From: Turbatrix aceti
Lineage: Eukaryota; Nematoda; Chromadorea; Rhabditida; Panagrolaimidae
Direction: 5' to 3'
Length of the DNA: 64,000 nt
Assembly: GCA_963969345.1 (NCBI GenBank)
Contig: OZ017770.1
Coordinates: 5,775,246 to 5,839,245, forward strand
Positions 1 through 11,840 of the stretch are shown here, piece after piece. Under the pieces are notes generated by a model. That model had not been told where the DNA came from, did no database searches, and saw only the letters and a list, made by a program, of their open reading frames with translations. Position 1 is the first letter of the stretch. Each line of letters starts with the position of its first letter. The translations under genes and the position numbers were made by a program.

Positions 1-1555
1 TTTGTATTCTGAAGTTTTACTTTTGATGTCAAACAATTTTTTAATTTTACCTGAGCATGCTCTCAGTTCATTCGTTAACCGCAAAGTGCAATCAGATTAA
101 ACGATGTCAATCATGCGTCGAGGACTTTTAATTCAAGTTGGGTGCGTGACGAACCAATCAAGTTCTTGCAGACAAGCATCGTCGTTTACTAATTACCATT
201 TATACACCCAGGGTCTATACACAAGAATATAAAGAACAAAAAGTTCATATCAGGATATCCCACAAATAGGATATATATTTTTGTATATGTTTTGTATCAA
301 ACATCCGGTACTTCCTGTACGCTGAACTCTATTGGCTTCTTGTTGTGGTCGCGAAAATTCAAACGGAAGTCCTAAGTGGCAGCCATTGCCATTGACTGTT
401 GATCCTTTTGACTGGTCAACTATTTTGGCTCAATAACGAATTTCAATATATTTTCAAATTTTGCACGTTTTTCATACCACGCATTTTGCACAAAATATTT
501 TTTTGACCCAAAAATGCAAATTTTATTCTATAATTGTTTATTCCAAAAATGTTTATCACAAAGTAAGATTTTAATTTTATTTAAATTGCTACGAATAATA
601 CAGTATATTTGTGTTTTGAAAATGTCACAAACTTTCTTTTGCATTCCTTGATGACAATAATAACAGTAACGCCCGCCGGAAGTTATTTTCGTAGTACCCC
701 TGACATGTGAATATTTACGTCAAACCACCGAGCACACATCATTATGACTATTTTGATTTGGCGAGTGGACGAGTCGCCGACACAAATTAAAATATAACGG
801 TTTCATTTGGTAAATAAGTATCAAGGTACTTTATTTTTGATTCTTGTGCTGGTAACACGTGCTTGGATCATGGTTACACCGTATTATACTTCCTTTTATT
901 TAAAAACAAACTTGATTATGGTTTCGCAACCGTTTTTTGCAATTCAACGAATTTAAAATCATTCATCGTTTTCTGAATTTTTGGAAATGCAGTCAACGAA
1001 ATCGTTATCACGCAAAGGATAGAGAAAAATGGAAGTAATAACGAAAGCAAAACTTGAATTTGGGGTTTTACAGAATCATTAACGGGCAGATGGCTTCAAT
1101 GCGTGTTTTTATTGCTCTGAACTTTGGTACGTGCGCATCGCTGATAATTCAGTCAACTTGAATCTCATTGTCTTCGGGAGCGAGTCTGACAATGCAATGC
1201 GTTAGCGAAACGTTAGGCCAAAGCATTTTTTCATTTGTTCTGGTTCAAGAACAGTCGCAACGTTTATTTGACAAACATGGACATGACCAATCACTTGGGT
1301 ATCATTACAATCAATGCTGAATTAAAAACTAAACCATCCGAAAACAGTCTTGAGAATTTTTGGCCATTTCTTTGGTTCCCGGCTGTCAATCATTTCGAGA
1401 CATGTCGCATACAATAAAATATACATATGACGGGATAAGACAAGGTATGTTATGGGGAGGCGGTTATGACATGACCCACTTCGACAATCTCAAATCCAAA
1501 TCCAGGTGATATATCAGGCACACATCGCAGTGTTCCGTTTGGAGTTCTTCGAGAC
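1..1555. other. No recognisable gene (5' flank)
   Basis: AT-rich sequence with no open frame that shows family motifs or splice-linked coding potential. The longest frames here are about 60 codons and look random. The last few hundred bases probably hold the promoter of the collagen gene that starts at 1556. Confidence 0.5.
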
Positions 1556-2683
1556 ATGTCGTCTCTGTCGTCGACATCACCCCAAGCCGGGTATGGCAAG
1601 CAGCGGTACGATCGCGGCGTCGCGATCGGCTACATCTCAATTGCCGTATCGACGGTTGCCATCTTTGTCACCCTAACTACGACCATATCTGTCATCGACC
1701 GCGCCCGAACGCTAAAAAATCACATCGAAACTTCTGCCGAATCGTTTGCAATGAAGGGTAACGTCATTTACGAGCAGATGATCGAACTACGCAACCAGTT
1801 TGGCATTGTTTCACGTGAACGCGCACATCGCTCACCGATAGACCCTTTTGCAAGGATCATGGACAAGTGTAACAGTAAGGTTTACGCTTATGGATCACTG
1901 ATCATTACGTAATATTGCAGAATGTGTCCGACTGGCTTGTCCTGGCGGCCCTGTTGGAGTTTCAGGGCCTCCTGGTATTGACGGTATCCCCGGTACACCT
2001 GGAAAGATCGGATCTCCCGGCATTGACGGCAAAGATATTGTTCCCGAAATTGAATTTGTCGAGACAAACTGTGTTATCTGTCCAGCTGGCATGCCCGGTC
2101 CGCGTGGTCCCCAGGGCGAACGAGGTCGCACCGGTGAAATCGGCTCTGTCGGCAACGCAGGTCCTCCTGGTTCTCCCGGACAAGACGGACCTTTTGGTCA
2201 GGTCGGACTTCCCGGATTTCCTGGAATGCCCGGAAATGGTGGCGTACGCGGTCCAGCTGGCGATACTGTCGTCTCTGGTATCGGTAAGACTTACATCATG
2301 CCTTATGTTAAATTCTGAAAATATATAATATTAAAGGCATCAAGGGTCCAAAAGGTCCTCCAGGCCCTCGTGGCCCAACTGGCCCAGTCGGTGCTCCCGG
2401 TCGTCCGTCAAACAGTCCCGGACAGGCAGGCAAGCAGGGTCCTATTGGCCCGGTCGGCAAAACTGGAGCTGTAAGGATTTATTCTAGCGTATTTTTATTG
2501 CATGCATAATTTTTTTAGTACGGCGTATACGGTCGTCAAGGATCCATTGGGCCCCCTGGTGAACCCGGTGAAGCTGCTACCTATTGTCTCTCTGACTGCG
2601 GTGTTTCTAAGATCCTTGCACCCATTCCGTCGATGGACGCCGAATTGTCTGCCGGAAAGAGTGGTGGCTACGGCGGCTACTAA
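1556..2683 (+). CDS. Nematode cuticle collagen
   Basis: Structural collagen of the nematode cuticle, secreted by the hypodermis. Exons read as 1556-1874, 1921-2283, 2337-2470 and 2519-2683, giving 326 aa, with phases agreeing at each GT-AG junction. The N-terminus has a membrane or signal-anchor segment (about residues 22-48, [15 protein letters not shown]). A basic SRERAHR stretch near residue 90 resembles the subtilisin-type cleavage site of homology box A. Several Gly-X-Y blocks follow, interrupted and flanked by cysteine pairs (KCVRLAC, NCVIC, YCLSDC), which is the usual cuticle-collagen layout. The C-terminus is a short non-helical GGYGGY tail. The three introns are 46-53 bp. The family is certain; the exact col or dpy member cannot be named. 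Confidence 0.95.
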
Positions 2684-2715
2684 AAGCTTATCATGCAACC
2701 CGAATATTTATTTAT

Positions 2716-3201
2716 TTAACTGTTGTTAAAGCATTTTGTCTTTTCATTAGAAAATCTGAGTTCCATATTAATTGCGCCAAGATTGAACCAATTCTGTACC
2801 TCTGATGACGTCGAGATATAGGCCGTCGGGATTTTGATGTCTATCTCTCTCTTGCATGGAAGACTGCGATTGCAAGTCGTATAAATCTTAAGATAAACGT
2901 TCATGGAGATAAGTTGATTGACGCCTCCGACGATTTGAAAGTTGCCCTGACCGTCGGTAGTTGTCGTAGCAAACGCGTTGTCAGAGCCTAAACACAATTT
3001 ATGTGTGTCAAACAAATCTACATAAAAATTACCGAAACCAATAATGCTTTTATCGTTCACCAGCTTTATCGTAGCACCGGTCAACGGCTCTTCGCCGCAA
3101 AGAAGTCGCCCCCGAGCACCCACAGTTTGCGCCCAAATAGCACAGACTGGAGGCAAAAAACTGACTGCAATGAAAATAACTAGGACAGTCGACATGTTCA
3201 C
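2716..3201 (-). CDS. Transthyretin-like family secreted protein
   Basis: Member of the nematode TTR family of small extracellular proteins, whose molecular roles are mostly unknown. The model joins 3201-3033 to 2987-2716, giving 146 aa. It starts with a cleavable signal peptide (MNMSTVLVIFIAVSFLPPVCA). The family features follow: VGARGRLLCGEEPLTGATIKL, the TDGQGNF turn, and paired cysteines in TTCNRSLPC. A 45 bp GT-AG segment (3032-2988) lacks a stop codon and keeps frame, so the stretch also reads as one uninterrupted 161-codon frame. Removing it restores the usual TTR spacing between the KLVNDKS strand and the TDGQGNF turn. It lies close to and convergent with the collagen gene: the two stop codons are about 33 bp apart. 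Confidence 0.9.
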   Translation of the reverse strand: MNMSTVLVIFIAVSFLPPVCAIWAQTVGARGRLLCGEEPLTGATIKLVNDKSIIGFGNFYVDLFDTHKLCLGSDNAFATTTTDGQGNFQIVGGVNQLISMNVYLKIYTTCNRSLPCKREIDIKIPTAYISTSSEVQNWFNLGAINMELRFSNEKTKCFNNS

Positions 3202-3919
3202 TTTGCTTCCGATCTATCCTCGACCTTCCGCTTTTGTATCAACGTATTGTTTAATTTTACGCTTACTAACGTCATCGTTGCGCGGTGTTTGCAGTGACAA
3301 CGGAGTACTGTCGAGATAAACACGCTTTCCAGTTAGCGGTCGTCAAGTCAATTATCAACAGCATTTTTTTTGCACTCTGAAAAACTTTTGGCAGCTGTAA
3401 TGTACAAATTTGTGCCATTTTTGGCAACTTGTTTATGAAAGATTTCTATTTTTTGCCACGTAGAATTCAGCATTCCAAACTCAGGCATAAAAACAGTTGA
3501 TTTGTTTGTTTATTTCTGTGTGACGTTTTTCTTTTTTTTCCCTTTTCAATAACATATAACCGCAAAAGATGTTTTTTTTTTCGATTCGCCCGATGACAAC
3601 AAACAATACGTATTGTATCAAATGATGTTTAGTACAAAACGTCGTTCAAAACAACTGATCACGAGTCCCAAATGGTTTCTCTAATCGGTTATTTTTGTAT
3701 CAAAAAAACAACAAATCGCACAGTAGTCAATTAAAGTTTGTTACCCCGTGAATTGTAAACTGATAGCAAATCAAATTGGTCATAGGTAAACAAATGTTTA
3801 CTGTTGCCGCAACAACTCGTTAGGTAAAGAAAAAAACAAATTTGTATGTTAAGTGTTATGTACAATATGCAATATTCAAATATGGCAAAAATAAGGTGTT
3901 CGTTCGATCTGATTTCATG
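3202..3919. other. Intergenic, no gene seen
   Basis: AT-rich sequence with T homopolymer runs between the TTR-like start and the kinase stop. It holds no supported coding frame. The part nearest 3202 should contain the TTR-like promoter. Confidence 0.5.
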
Positions 3920-5035
3920 TCAGAGTTCGATCAGGGAAACGAGGTTGCCAATTGCAAGCATGATAGGAGGACAGGCGAGAATTTGACGTGTCGTAGGACG
4001 GGAATCGCTGTCAACAGTCAGGCAGTCACTGATGATCTTTGCAATATACCTGTCTGTGCAGCGAACCGGCTTTTTATAGACTCTCTGACAGATATTTATC
4101 ATAGGACAGGGTCCAGGAAATGCGAGTTCAAGTTCACAGAGCTCGTACAGAATACAGCCTAGCGCCCAGACATCGACGCTGCTGTTGTAGGGGAACCCTG
4201 AAGTCAAGCTACGAGTAAGTTATCAGTCATGCAGTTTAAAAAAAACAAAAAAAAAACATTTGAATTTCAACTCAAAAAAATTGTTTTTTGACCCAAAAAA
4301 TTAAAACTTAAAAAAAATTTAAAAATTTAAAATAAAAAAAATAAAAAAATAAGAAAACCGTTTTATAAATTTAGAACACCATAAAAAATTGAAAAATACA
4401 AAAACCAACCTTTGTACATCTCAGGAGCCAAATAAAAACTTGTGCCTACAACCGTACGAGCCTCATCACAATCCAGTATCTTACTGATGCCAAAATCTGC
4501 TACTTTGATCAAGTTACGAGAAGCATTCAACAACAAATTCCCAGGCTTAAGATCGCGATGAAGAATTCTATCCTTGTGGAGATAGTCGAGGGCCATGGTC
4601 ACTTGGGTGAAATAATTAATGATGCGTTCCATGGAAAAGTAGTCGTATGGTTCAGTCTTGCGGCGCCTGTTAATCTCTCCTGCCAACGATCCGCCTTCCG
4701 CGTATTGCATTACGATGTAGCACATGTTGTCATAAAAAAACATTTCATAAAAGCCGATAATGAACGGATGTCTGCACTTCTTCAGAACATCGACTTCGGC
4801 TGAAAAGAATAATGGCACTTTGCTTGTTCTCCGATTTTACCCGTCAATGCACAAACTTAAACGCAAGAAAAAAATGGAACTCACCAATAGATACGTCAGC
4901 AGGCATCGCCGGGATGCGTTTGATGACGACTTTGGGACGCAGCATATCTCCTAGCCGTTCGTACAGAAAGCACTGTCCATGGGCCCCGCGATCCAGGTAT
5001 CCTAGCATTTTGTAGTTTTCGATGGATGTTGGCAT
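3920..5035 (-). CDS. NIMA-related protein kinase, NEK8/NEKL-2-like
   Basis: Serine/threonine kinase of the NEK family. Exons are 5035-4885, 4799-4410 and 4197-3920, giving 272 aa in consistent phase. Recognisable kinase elements in order: a glycine loop reading LDRGAHG, the lysine in VVIKR, HRDLKPGN in the catalytic loop, DFGIS, and GTSFYLAPE. A NEK-like stretch (VDVWALGCILYELCELELAF) follows. DFGISKIL and the C-lobe spacing are closest to NEK8, or nematode NEKL-2, which acts in hypodermal endocytosis and moulting. No RCC1 repeats follow the kinase domain before the stop. Two oddities: the first glycine of the GxGxxG loop is Asp, and the last intron (4409-4198) is an A/T homopolymer-rich stretch. 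Confidence 0.9.
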
Positions 5036-5924
5036 TGTTGAGTTACGTAGTTAATCAGAAAGCGTCGGTGACTGCGACTGTCCGTCAACAACAGCAAATT
5101 TGGCCATTGCATTCGTTCAGTCGTAGATCTCGAGTGCCGAGGTGTTTCCCCCATCGCTATCATCAATTCTCTGCGGGTGCGTGTATTTTTTTGGTCTTCG
5201 TTTTATCCCTTTTGTTTTCATTCAATCAACAGTAATTTGAACTGAGCACGTAAAGAAAACAACGGCATCAGAAACCATACGTGACCCATTGAATTTTGGT
5301 GGAAGCGAAAAAAGTTTTGGTCATTGTTTCACGAAAAAAGCCTCTTCACATGCCGTAAAATTTTTATAACATCGACGCAACTAAAAATACGTAATTGGCG
5401 CCGCCTGGAAGTAGCTTTGATTTTTTTGCAGCGAATATTAAACTGCTCGTTCTTTGCGGTGTTGAAAAAAAATTTCATAGCAATTTAAAACTCTGAATGG
5501 TATGGCTGCTCATGTTGAAATAGTCTTCTAGAGAACCAAATAAACATTCTTATTTAATAGTTTTTTTTGTAAATTTAACGAGGGTTTGCTTAACTTTTAA
5601 TTTCGCCGTTGCGGTTGAAGTTCGCAGTCGTTCTATTGATGGCATAGTTATTGGTTTCTTTTGGAACATTGGGTTGGGCCATTTTCAAATAAAAATGTAT
5701 TCAAGAAAAATTGCCTGGTCTAAGTTTCTATAAAAGAGAAAAAAAAGACAGTTTTTTGTTTCAAATCCTCAAGCATTAGTGGACAAAAAAAGCTTTTGTC
5801 CGCCGCACAATTTGAATGTCGAGTAAATAGAAGACAGACTACCGCTCTATGTTGGATCAAAGATTTTTCTCCTAATGACAGTGACATCTCTATTAAGCGT
5901 ACTGCCCGTAAAATCCTTTGAAGC
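5036..5924. other. Intergenic with one short coding-like frame
   Basis: Between divergent genes (kinase on the minus strand, Shaw channel on the plus strand), so it should hold both promoters. The only frame of note runs from an acceptor-like CATTAG at about 5779 to a TGA at 5919-5921. It encodes about 47 basic residues that I do not recognise and ends four bases before the candidate channel ATG at 5925. Confidence 0.4.
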
Positions 5925-8900
5925 ATGAGACGTAACGGCGTCCGGACACTTACGGTGTGTGTCTTGGGCCCCGGGGTTGTCTACCCCTCTTTGATCATAC
6001 CATTTTTTTATTTTTTGTGGTTCTAAGAGTTGTTTTCAGGGCTACGAAGGCAATTCGCCATCGCCTCGAAGTGTAATTAGAAAAATGACAACGTCTACCG
6101 CCGAAGCCTGGCAACCTTTGCCATCAAGTAAGTGCATATATCCGTTTCGACGAATGTAAAATTTGCTTTTTGCTTTTTTTAAGAGAACGTAAAAATGAAT
6201 TTTTTTTCTCTCTTTAATGACGCTGCAGTTTCTCGTGCTGCCAATTTCGGTTGTTCTTGGGTAAATAGCAGTTGCTGAGATTGCAGTTTGCTTCATTGCC
6301 ATTGTCGTCACATCAAGACGTCAATTTTTTCATCGTAGAAAATGAGTTTCAATTGTCTCGCCGACCGTTGCCTTGAGCGAGGCGTCGCTTTGTTTTTCGA
6401 CATCGTTTTTGACGCCTTAGATAAGATAAATGTGGTAAACTCATATGTCTTACTTTTTTTTTCGGCCAACTGCATTGCCACAAAAGGCACGACGAACTTT
6501 GCAATAAATCATGGATACCTATAATTCTATGCTACCGTGCTCATGTTTCCGCTATGACGATGGGGTGGCGCTGCAAAGTGTTTTTCAATACCTTTGCAAT
6601 TTTTAAAATTCCTTTTTTTTCGTGGTTAGCAATTCTCAAAACTATTTTTCAGTTCACATTGAAGAAGAATCCGGAGACAAGGATTTAATGTCTTTTGCTT
6701 CGAATCCCCTCACTTCGTCACCTCACCTCCGCCACCCAGCAGTGTCGCCGACCCCGGAAGCCGACCGGATACCCCGTCTCGGTTCGGTCGACCGCATGGG
6801 CCGACAACCTTCCGTCGATTTCGGTTCGCGTTATGAGCGTAAATTGTCATCGCGTATCTTCCTCGACAATGTTTCAATGGAGTCCAGAAAACCGGTGAGT
6901 TTGGCAACTGGCAGATGATGATCATAAATGCATAAAATATTTTTTATTCCTACTTAGCGTCACAAAATAACAAAACAATGATGATATTGTCAACTTTTGG
7001 AAGTTTTTGGACGACACTTTTGTTCTCTTCTTCTTTACTGTGTTTTGCTTTTTTTTGCATCATCTAGAAAATGCTTACGTCTATCTCATATCCAATGTCC
7101 AAACAGAGCTTAGTTCTGGATGCACCTATCAAAGAATGCCGTGCTGAGATCCGACACCCTTCAATTTAAATCCATCTCAAAAGGGTCGACCAACCAGTTC
7201 ATTTTGTGCATATGAGTATAATGAATGACATCTTACATAACGTCGAAAGCCTTCCGAAACGTTCTCTTTCATTTTTCTTTCCCCTCCACAAAGCCGACCT
7301 TGTATTTTTCTTTGTTTCCTGGTTCGGCATTGATTATGTTTATCATTTGAGACGCCATTTTGTAAAGGAGGATTGTTATAGCGCCCAACCTCACCCCTTT
7401 GGTGTCGCGGTAATGGCCTCTTCAAGCGCAAGAGGCTTAGTCGACATGTAGACTTCTTTTTTCTTTTTTGAATGCTTTAAATATTTGTATGGTGCTTTCA
7501 TCGCCAGCTGTGTCAAAGATTTTTCCCCTTTTCCATTGTTTTAGACTAAATTAAGCTCACCCTTAACTATTTGTTCTAGTTTGCTAGTTTATATATTATT
7601 AATTGGGTTCAAAATACAATCCAAATGAATGACACAATCACAAAAAAAAACATACATACACCGTTGTCTGAGCGATCGTTAACAAAGTAGCTTCTCAAAT
7701 TTCGATCAATTTAGCAGCATGTTGCATATCTTGTATCAACTATCAATCTCTGCAGTTGAGTCAGAGCTTTTCGAATAACCGCTTTTTACCTGAATTATTC
7801 ACGGCAACTTAAGGCTAGCCCTCTTGGGTTTAGCTTCTACTCGAAAGTCAAAGTCTGCTACTCTTTTTCTTCTTTTTCTAACACTTCTTTTTTTCCTGAT
7901 GAAAAACCCAGGACGGCGAAGGAAGAAACGTGGTGCTTAAAATTGTCCCTTCAAGTTCAGTTAACAAAATTTTCTACTGTCACTTTCACAAAGAGCAAAC
8001 ACTGCTATTGCCCAGCATTTTTTTGTGACACTGACTTCTTTAGGTACTGATTATTTTGGATAATTGTGAATTGTATAATGAAAAATAATATGTATTCGTT
8101 TACGATGTGATAACGACGCAAAGTTGTATTTAAGCGAAGGAATTCGATTTGTCGTTCTAATTGTTTTCAATTCAATTTTTTTGTGCTTGGGGGCTGCAAG
8201 TGGTAGTTTATAAGGCGTAGTATACGATGCACAATATAGTTTTTGAGTCATCTTATTGCGCTGAAAAAAATTTACAATCCTTTGCTTTGAGGCTTTTACG
8301 GTTTCATACGTGACACACGGTGAAATCAAAGCGAGTAACAAGTAAGTTCCGTTTTTGCAATCTTTCTTTGCCTTTTCTGTTTATAATCTGTGTCGTAACC
8401 AGAAAACGGAAATTAAATCGTGTTCAACATCGAATTCGTCCTTACGACGTCTTCATCATTTTTGGCCTTTACAAGAATATTTTAATGGTACTGAAGTCTA
8501 CCAACTTTTTTTTTGCAGTCGTGGATGGACTCCGAACACCGCGTCATTCTCAATGTTGGCGGCATTCGGCATGAAACGTACACCCATGTTCTGAAGAAAA
8601 TTCCAGCAACCCGTCTAAGCCGTTTGACACCAAACTTGGCGAATTATGATCCTGTCTTAAATGAATACTTTTTTGACAGACATCCGGGAGTCTTTTCGAT
8701 GATTCTTAATTATTATCGAACCGGCAAATTGCATTATCCAACAAGTAAGTTATCCATGTTTTTTTCTGCTTCTATTCACTCTGGTATGTTGATTGTTCCA
8801 ATAACCCGTCGTGGCATTTTTCCAGACGTATGTGGTCCTTTGTTTGAAGAAGAACTCGAGTTTTGGGGCTTGGATGCAAATCAAGTAGAGCCATGCTGCT

Positions 8901-10958
8901 GGATGACGTACACATCGCATCGGTAATCCCCTCTGAAAATGACAAATTGCCAACAATGACTACTAATTTTAAATTTTCGTTTTTAGCGATACACAGGAAA
9001 CTCTGCAAGTCATCGAAAACCTCGATCTCGATTCCGATCCTCCAACGCAGGAAGAAATCGCAAAAAAATTTGGATGGGAAGACGATTACTTTGCTGGAAG
9101 CCTGAATGCATGGCAACGCCTAAAACCCAAAGTTTGGGCTCTCTTTGACGAGCCTTGGTCTTCTCAATACGCCAAAGTTAGTCTACCTTTTCTGTACATT
9201 TCCCGGGTGTAAAACAGCTGCACTTTTCCTAATTTCATTCAATTGCACACGGATTAGACAAAAATATTTTTTTTAGCATTTGTAATGGTTATTACGCCGT
9301 AAAAGTATGAATGCCGCTTTAGATTTTGTTGCTATTTGGTTTTTTTAATTCTGTCTATTTTGCTTTCGCTGATTTTTGTACTCTATTTAGTTTTGTTATT
9401 TTCTGGTAGACACTTTTTTATCATTGCTTACATTGCCAATTTTGCCTTTCTTTCTGTTTGCTTTCGTCAGTTTATTCCGCTTTCTAGTCTTTCCAAAAAA
9501 CCAGTGAAACAACAACATTTCAGTTTATTTCATACATGTCCGTATTCTTCATCATTACCAACATAGTTTCATTTGTTCTAAAGACGCACCAAAATTTTCG
9601 CATTCCGACTATCACTGGTGAGTCATTTTTCTTGCCGTATGACAAAAGCTTTTTTTTTGTTTTACAGTTTCATACACGGAACCATCTTTGGGAAATCATG
9701 CTCTCAATGGCGATGATGATCAACTTCTCAGGGCAATTGCTATGTTTAAGCAATTTTCCGTACCGCATCCATATTTTTTTTACATAGATTTGGCCTGTAA
9801 TATATATTTTACGATAGAACTTATCGTGCGAACAGTATTCGCGCCATCGCTTAGAAAATTTTTCCGATCACCGGTGACGTACATAGACCTCCTGGCCACT
9901 GCGTCATTTTACCTTGACTGGATTACTTCAGACTTGCTGATGCACAGCGGTAAGTTACATTGTTGACATATCTAGCAGAATTTTTGATAATGCGTTCTCT
10001 AGCCCATGCAGACACAATAGATTTTCTCTCCATCATCAGTATTCTCAGGCTCTTCAAGCTCACGAAACATTTTGCGGGTCTCAAAATTATCATTCAAACG
10101 TTTAGGGTAATTTTTGAATGTTTTTTATGACCAATTGCTAATTTTTGGGGTTTTTAAGAATTCGGCAGAAGAATTACTGTTGCTGGTCTTCTTCGTCGCC
10201 TTGGCAATTGTTACGTTTGCCGCACTGGTGTACTACGCCGAACGAATAGAAAAAAATCCACATAATCAGTTCACGTCTATTCCCGCTGGATTATGGTGGT
10301 CTTTGATTACGATTTGTACTGTCGGGTTTGGAGACATGGTTTGTTTTTCTTTTTTTATCTATGAGAAAAATCTGTCGGTTTTAGGTACCCAAAACATATC
10401 CAGGCATGCTCGTTGGTTCGCTTTGTGCCTTGATGGGCGTTCTAACCATTGCTTTGCCGGTGCCCGTTATCGTGGCAAACTTTTCGAATCTCTACTCTCA
10501 CACACAGGCACGATCCAAGCTTCCTAAAAAGCGCCGACGCGTTCTCCAGGTTTGTTATCACCGTTTTTTTTGATTTAACGGTCAAAATTCAGGCGCACGA
10601 AGTGAAACCTCCTGCCTTGTTAAAGTCTGCAAAGTACCGTGGAAAGTCGGAGAGCATGATTCCGTCTTCTGCAAACGAGGAAGATAAAGCAACCGCTTCG
10701 TCTCGCCTAATGCAGCCGCAGGCTAACGCAAGCATGCATAAAATGAGTAGTACTTCCTCGCAGATAGCGGCTTTCTTTCACATGTCATCACACAAAAAAG
10801 ACGGATCTACCCAACACGTATCAGGGGGTGCAAACGGAACAACTCTGAGTCCATCGGTGCCGCTGGCTACTGCTTCACCGACAACTGTCAGTGCAGGCAA
10901 CGCCGCTCCAATTACAACGACCGCCAGTATGATGACGTTTGTAAATGTCAAAACGTAG
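5925..10958 (+). CDS. Shaw-type (Kv3) voltage-gated K+ channel: T1 plus first core
   Basis: Pore-forming alpha subunit of the Shaw/Kv3 family (EGL-36/SHW type). Exons: 5925-5954, 6040-6127, 6653-6894, 8519-8744, 8826-8922 and 8987-9176 for the N-terminus and T1; then 9524-9617, 9668-9949, 10003-10106, 10159-10338, 10385-10549 and 10593-10958 for the core. This gives about 687 aa. T1 shows [33 protein letters not shown] and EPCCWMTY, which are diagnostic of Kv3/Shaw. The core has S1-S6, a filter reading TVGFGD and the S6 PVPVIV hinge, then the Shaw-like [15 protein letters not shown]4 is poor in charge ([13 protein letters not shown]). The first two exons are the least certain, and translation may instead start at ATG 6085. 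The 10003 acceptor competes with one at 10012. A second complete core lies downstream. Confidence 0.88.
6895..8518 (+). other. Long intron of the Shaw-type channel
   Basis: Separates the N-terminal variable exon from the first T1 exon, phase 0 on both sides. It is AT-rich, with no coding frame, RNA gene or mobile element that I can identify. Confidence 0.6.
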
Positions 10959-11015
10959 AAAATGACCGGCGGCCATCTTAAAGCTGGGTTCCAAGGACGA
11001 TTTAATCAGTGTTGT

Positions 11016-11230
11016 CGGGTTACCCGACCCGAAACCCGACCCGACCCGAACCCGACCCGAAAATCCCGGGTTTCGGGTCGGGTAACCCGAAATTTTCGGG
11101 TTCGGGTTTTGGTTCGGGTCGGGTAACCCGAAATTTTCGGGTTCGGGTTCGGGTTCGGGTCGGGTTACCCGAAATTTTCGGGTTCGGGTTCGGGTTCGGG
11201 TCGGGTAACCCGAAAATTTCAGAACCCGAC
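11016..11230. repeat. Left subterminal palindromic repeat array of the MITE
   Basis: Repeating units of GGGTTCGGGTTCGGGTC followed by GGGTAACCCGAAATTTTC, about 33-36 bp each. Every unit contains the palindrome TCGGGTTACCCGA or a variant of it, so a single strand should fold into strong hairpins. Subterminal repeats of this kind commonly act as transposase-binding sites in hAT elements. The array resembles telomeric sequence only superficially. Confidence 0.85.
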
Positions 11231-11599
11231 AACACTTTGGCCGCTGTGTTGGGAAGAGGGTGTGCTGTCAATCAGCGCTATGGTGTCCATCAGCGTATAG
11301 TATGGACAAACGCGGCCCGCATGACGTTGCGGTGTACCGCGACTATAAAGCGAATGCTCTGCCGATGAGTTAGGGAAGCAAAACAACTCGCGCTGCCGAA
11401 CAGCGGCGTCGATTGACCCCTCAGGTGTGTTGTCGGCACATGCTGGAAACATTTGTTTGCGTTTTTCGTCGTAGAATATATGGGACGCACCTACCTAAAT
11501 CATCTGGTGCCCGATGAAATTTTGGATTAAAATCGTTATTCATGTTCTTTTAAAATTTTTTTTCGTTTGACTTTCGGTTTGTGACAGCTTGCATAAAAT

Positions 11600-11840
11600 T
11601 GCCGGGTTGAAGTTCGGGTCGGGTTTTCGGGTCGGGTTACCCGAACTTCGGGTTTCGGGTCGGGTAACCCGAAATTTTCGGGTTCGGGTTTTGGTTCGGG
11701 TCGGGTAACCCGAAAATTTCGGGTTCGGGTTCGGGTTCGGGTCGGGTTACCCGAAATTTTCGGGTTCGGGTTCGGGTTCGGGTCGGGTTACCCGAAATTT
11801 TCGGGTTCGGGTTCGGGTTCGGGTCGGGTTACCCGAAAAA
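11600..11840. repeat. Right subterminal palindromic repeat array of the MITE
   Basis: The same unit family as the left array, with about five to six copies ending just inside the right terminal inverted repeat. The units are near-identical to each other, which implies recent homogenisation or a young insertion. Confidence 0.85.

Noticed and set aside
1895..2155. Minus-strand Gly/Pro-rich frame opposite the collagen
   Set aside because: It is the mirror of Gly-X-Y codons. Splicing, cysteines and the membrane anchor all support the plus strand.
6308..6490. Minus-strand frame in an early Shaw-channel intron
   Set aside because: Short, no motif, and overlaps a plus-strand intron with good splice signals on both sides.
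11009..11452. Open frames in and around the repeat arrays
   Set aside because: They translate simple repeats (Gly/Ser/Phe/Arg or Pro/Asn/Thr strings) and have no domain; they arise from the lack of stops in the repeat unit.
11020..11830. GGGTT-rich arrays suggesting internal telomeric repeats
   Set aside because: Units are palindromic GGGTTCGGGTC/AACCCGA blocks bounded by hAT-type inverted ends and an 8 bp duplication. They are transposon subterminal repeats, not TTAGGC-type telomere repeats.
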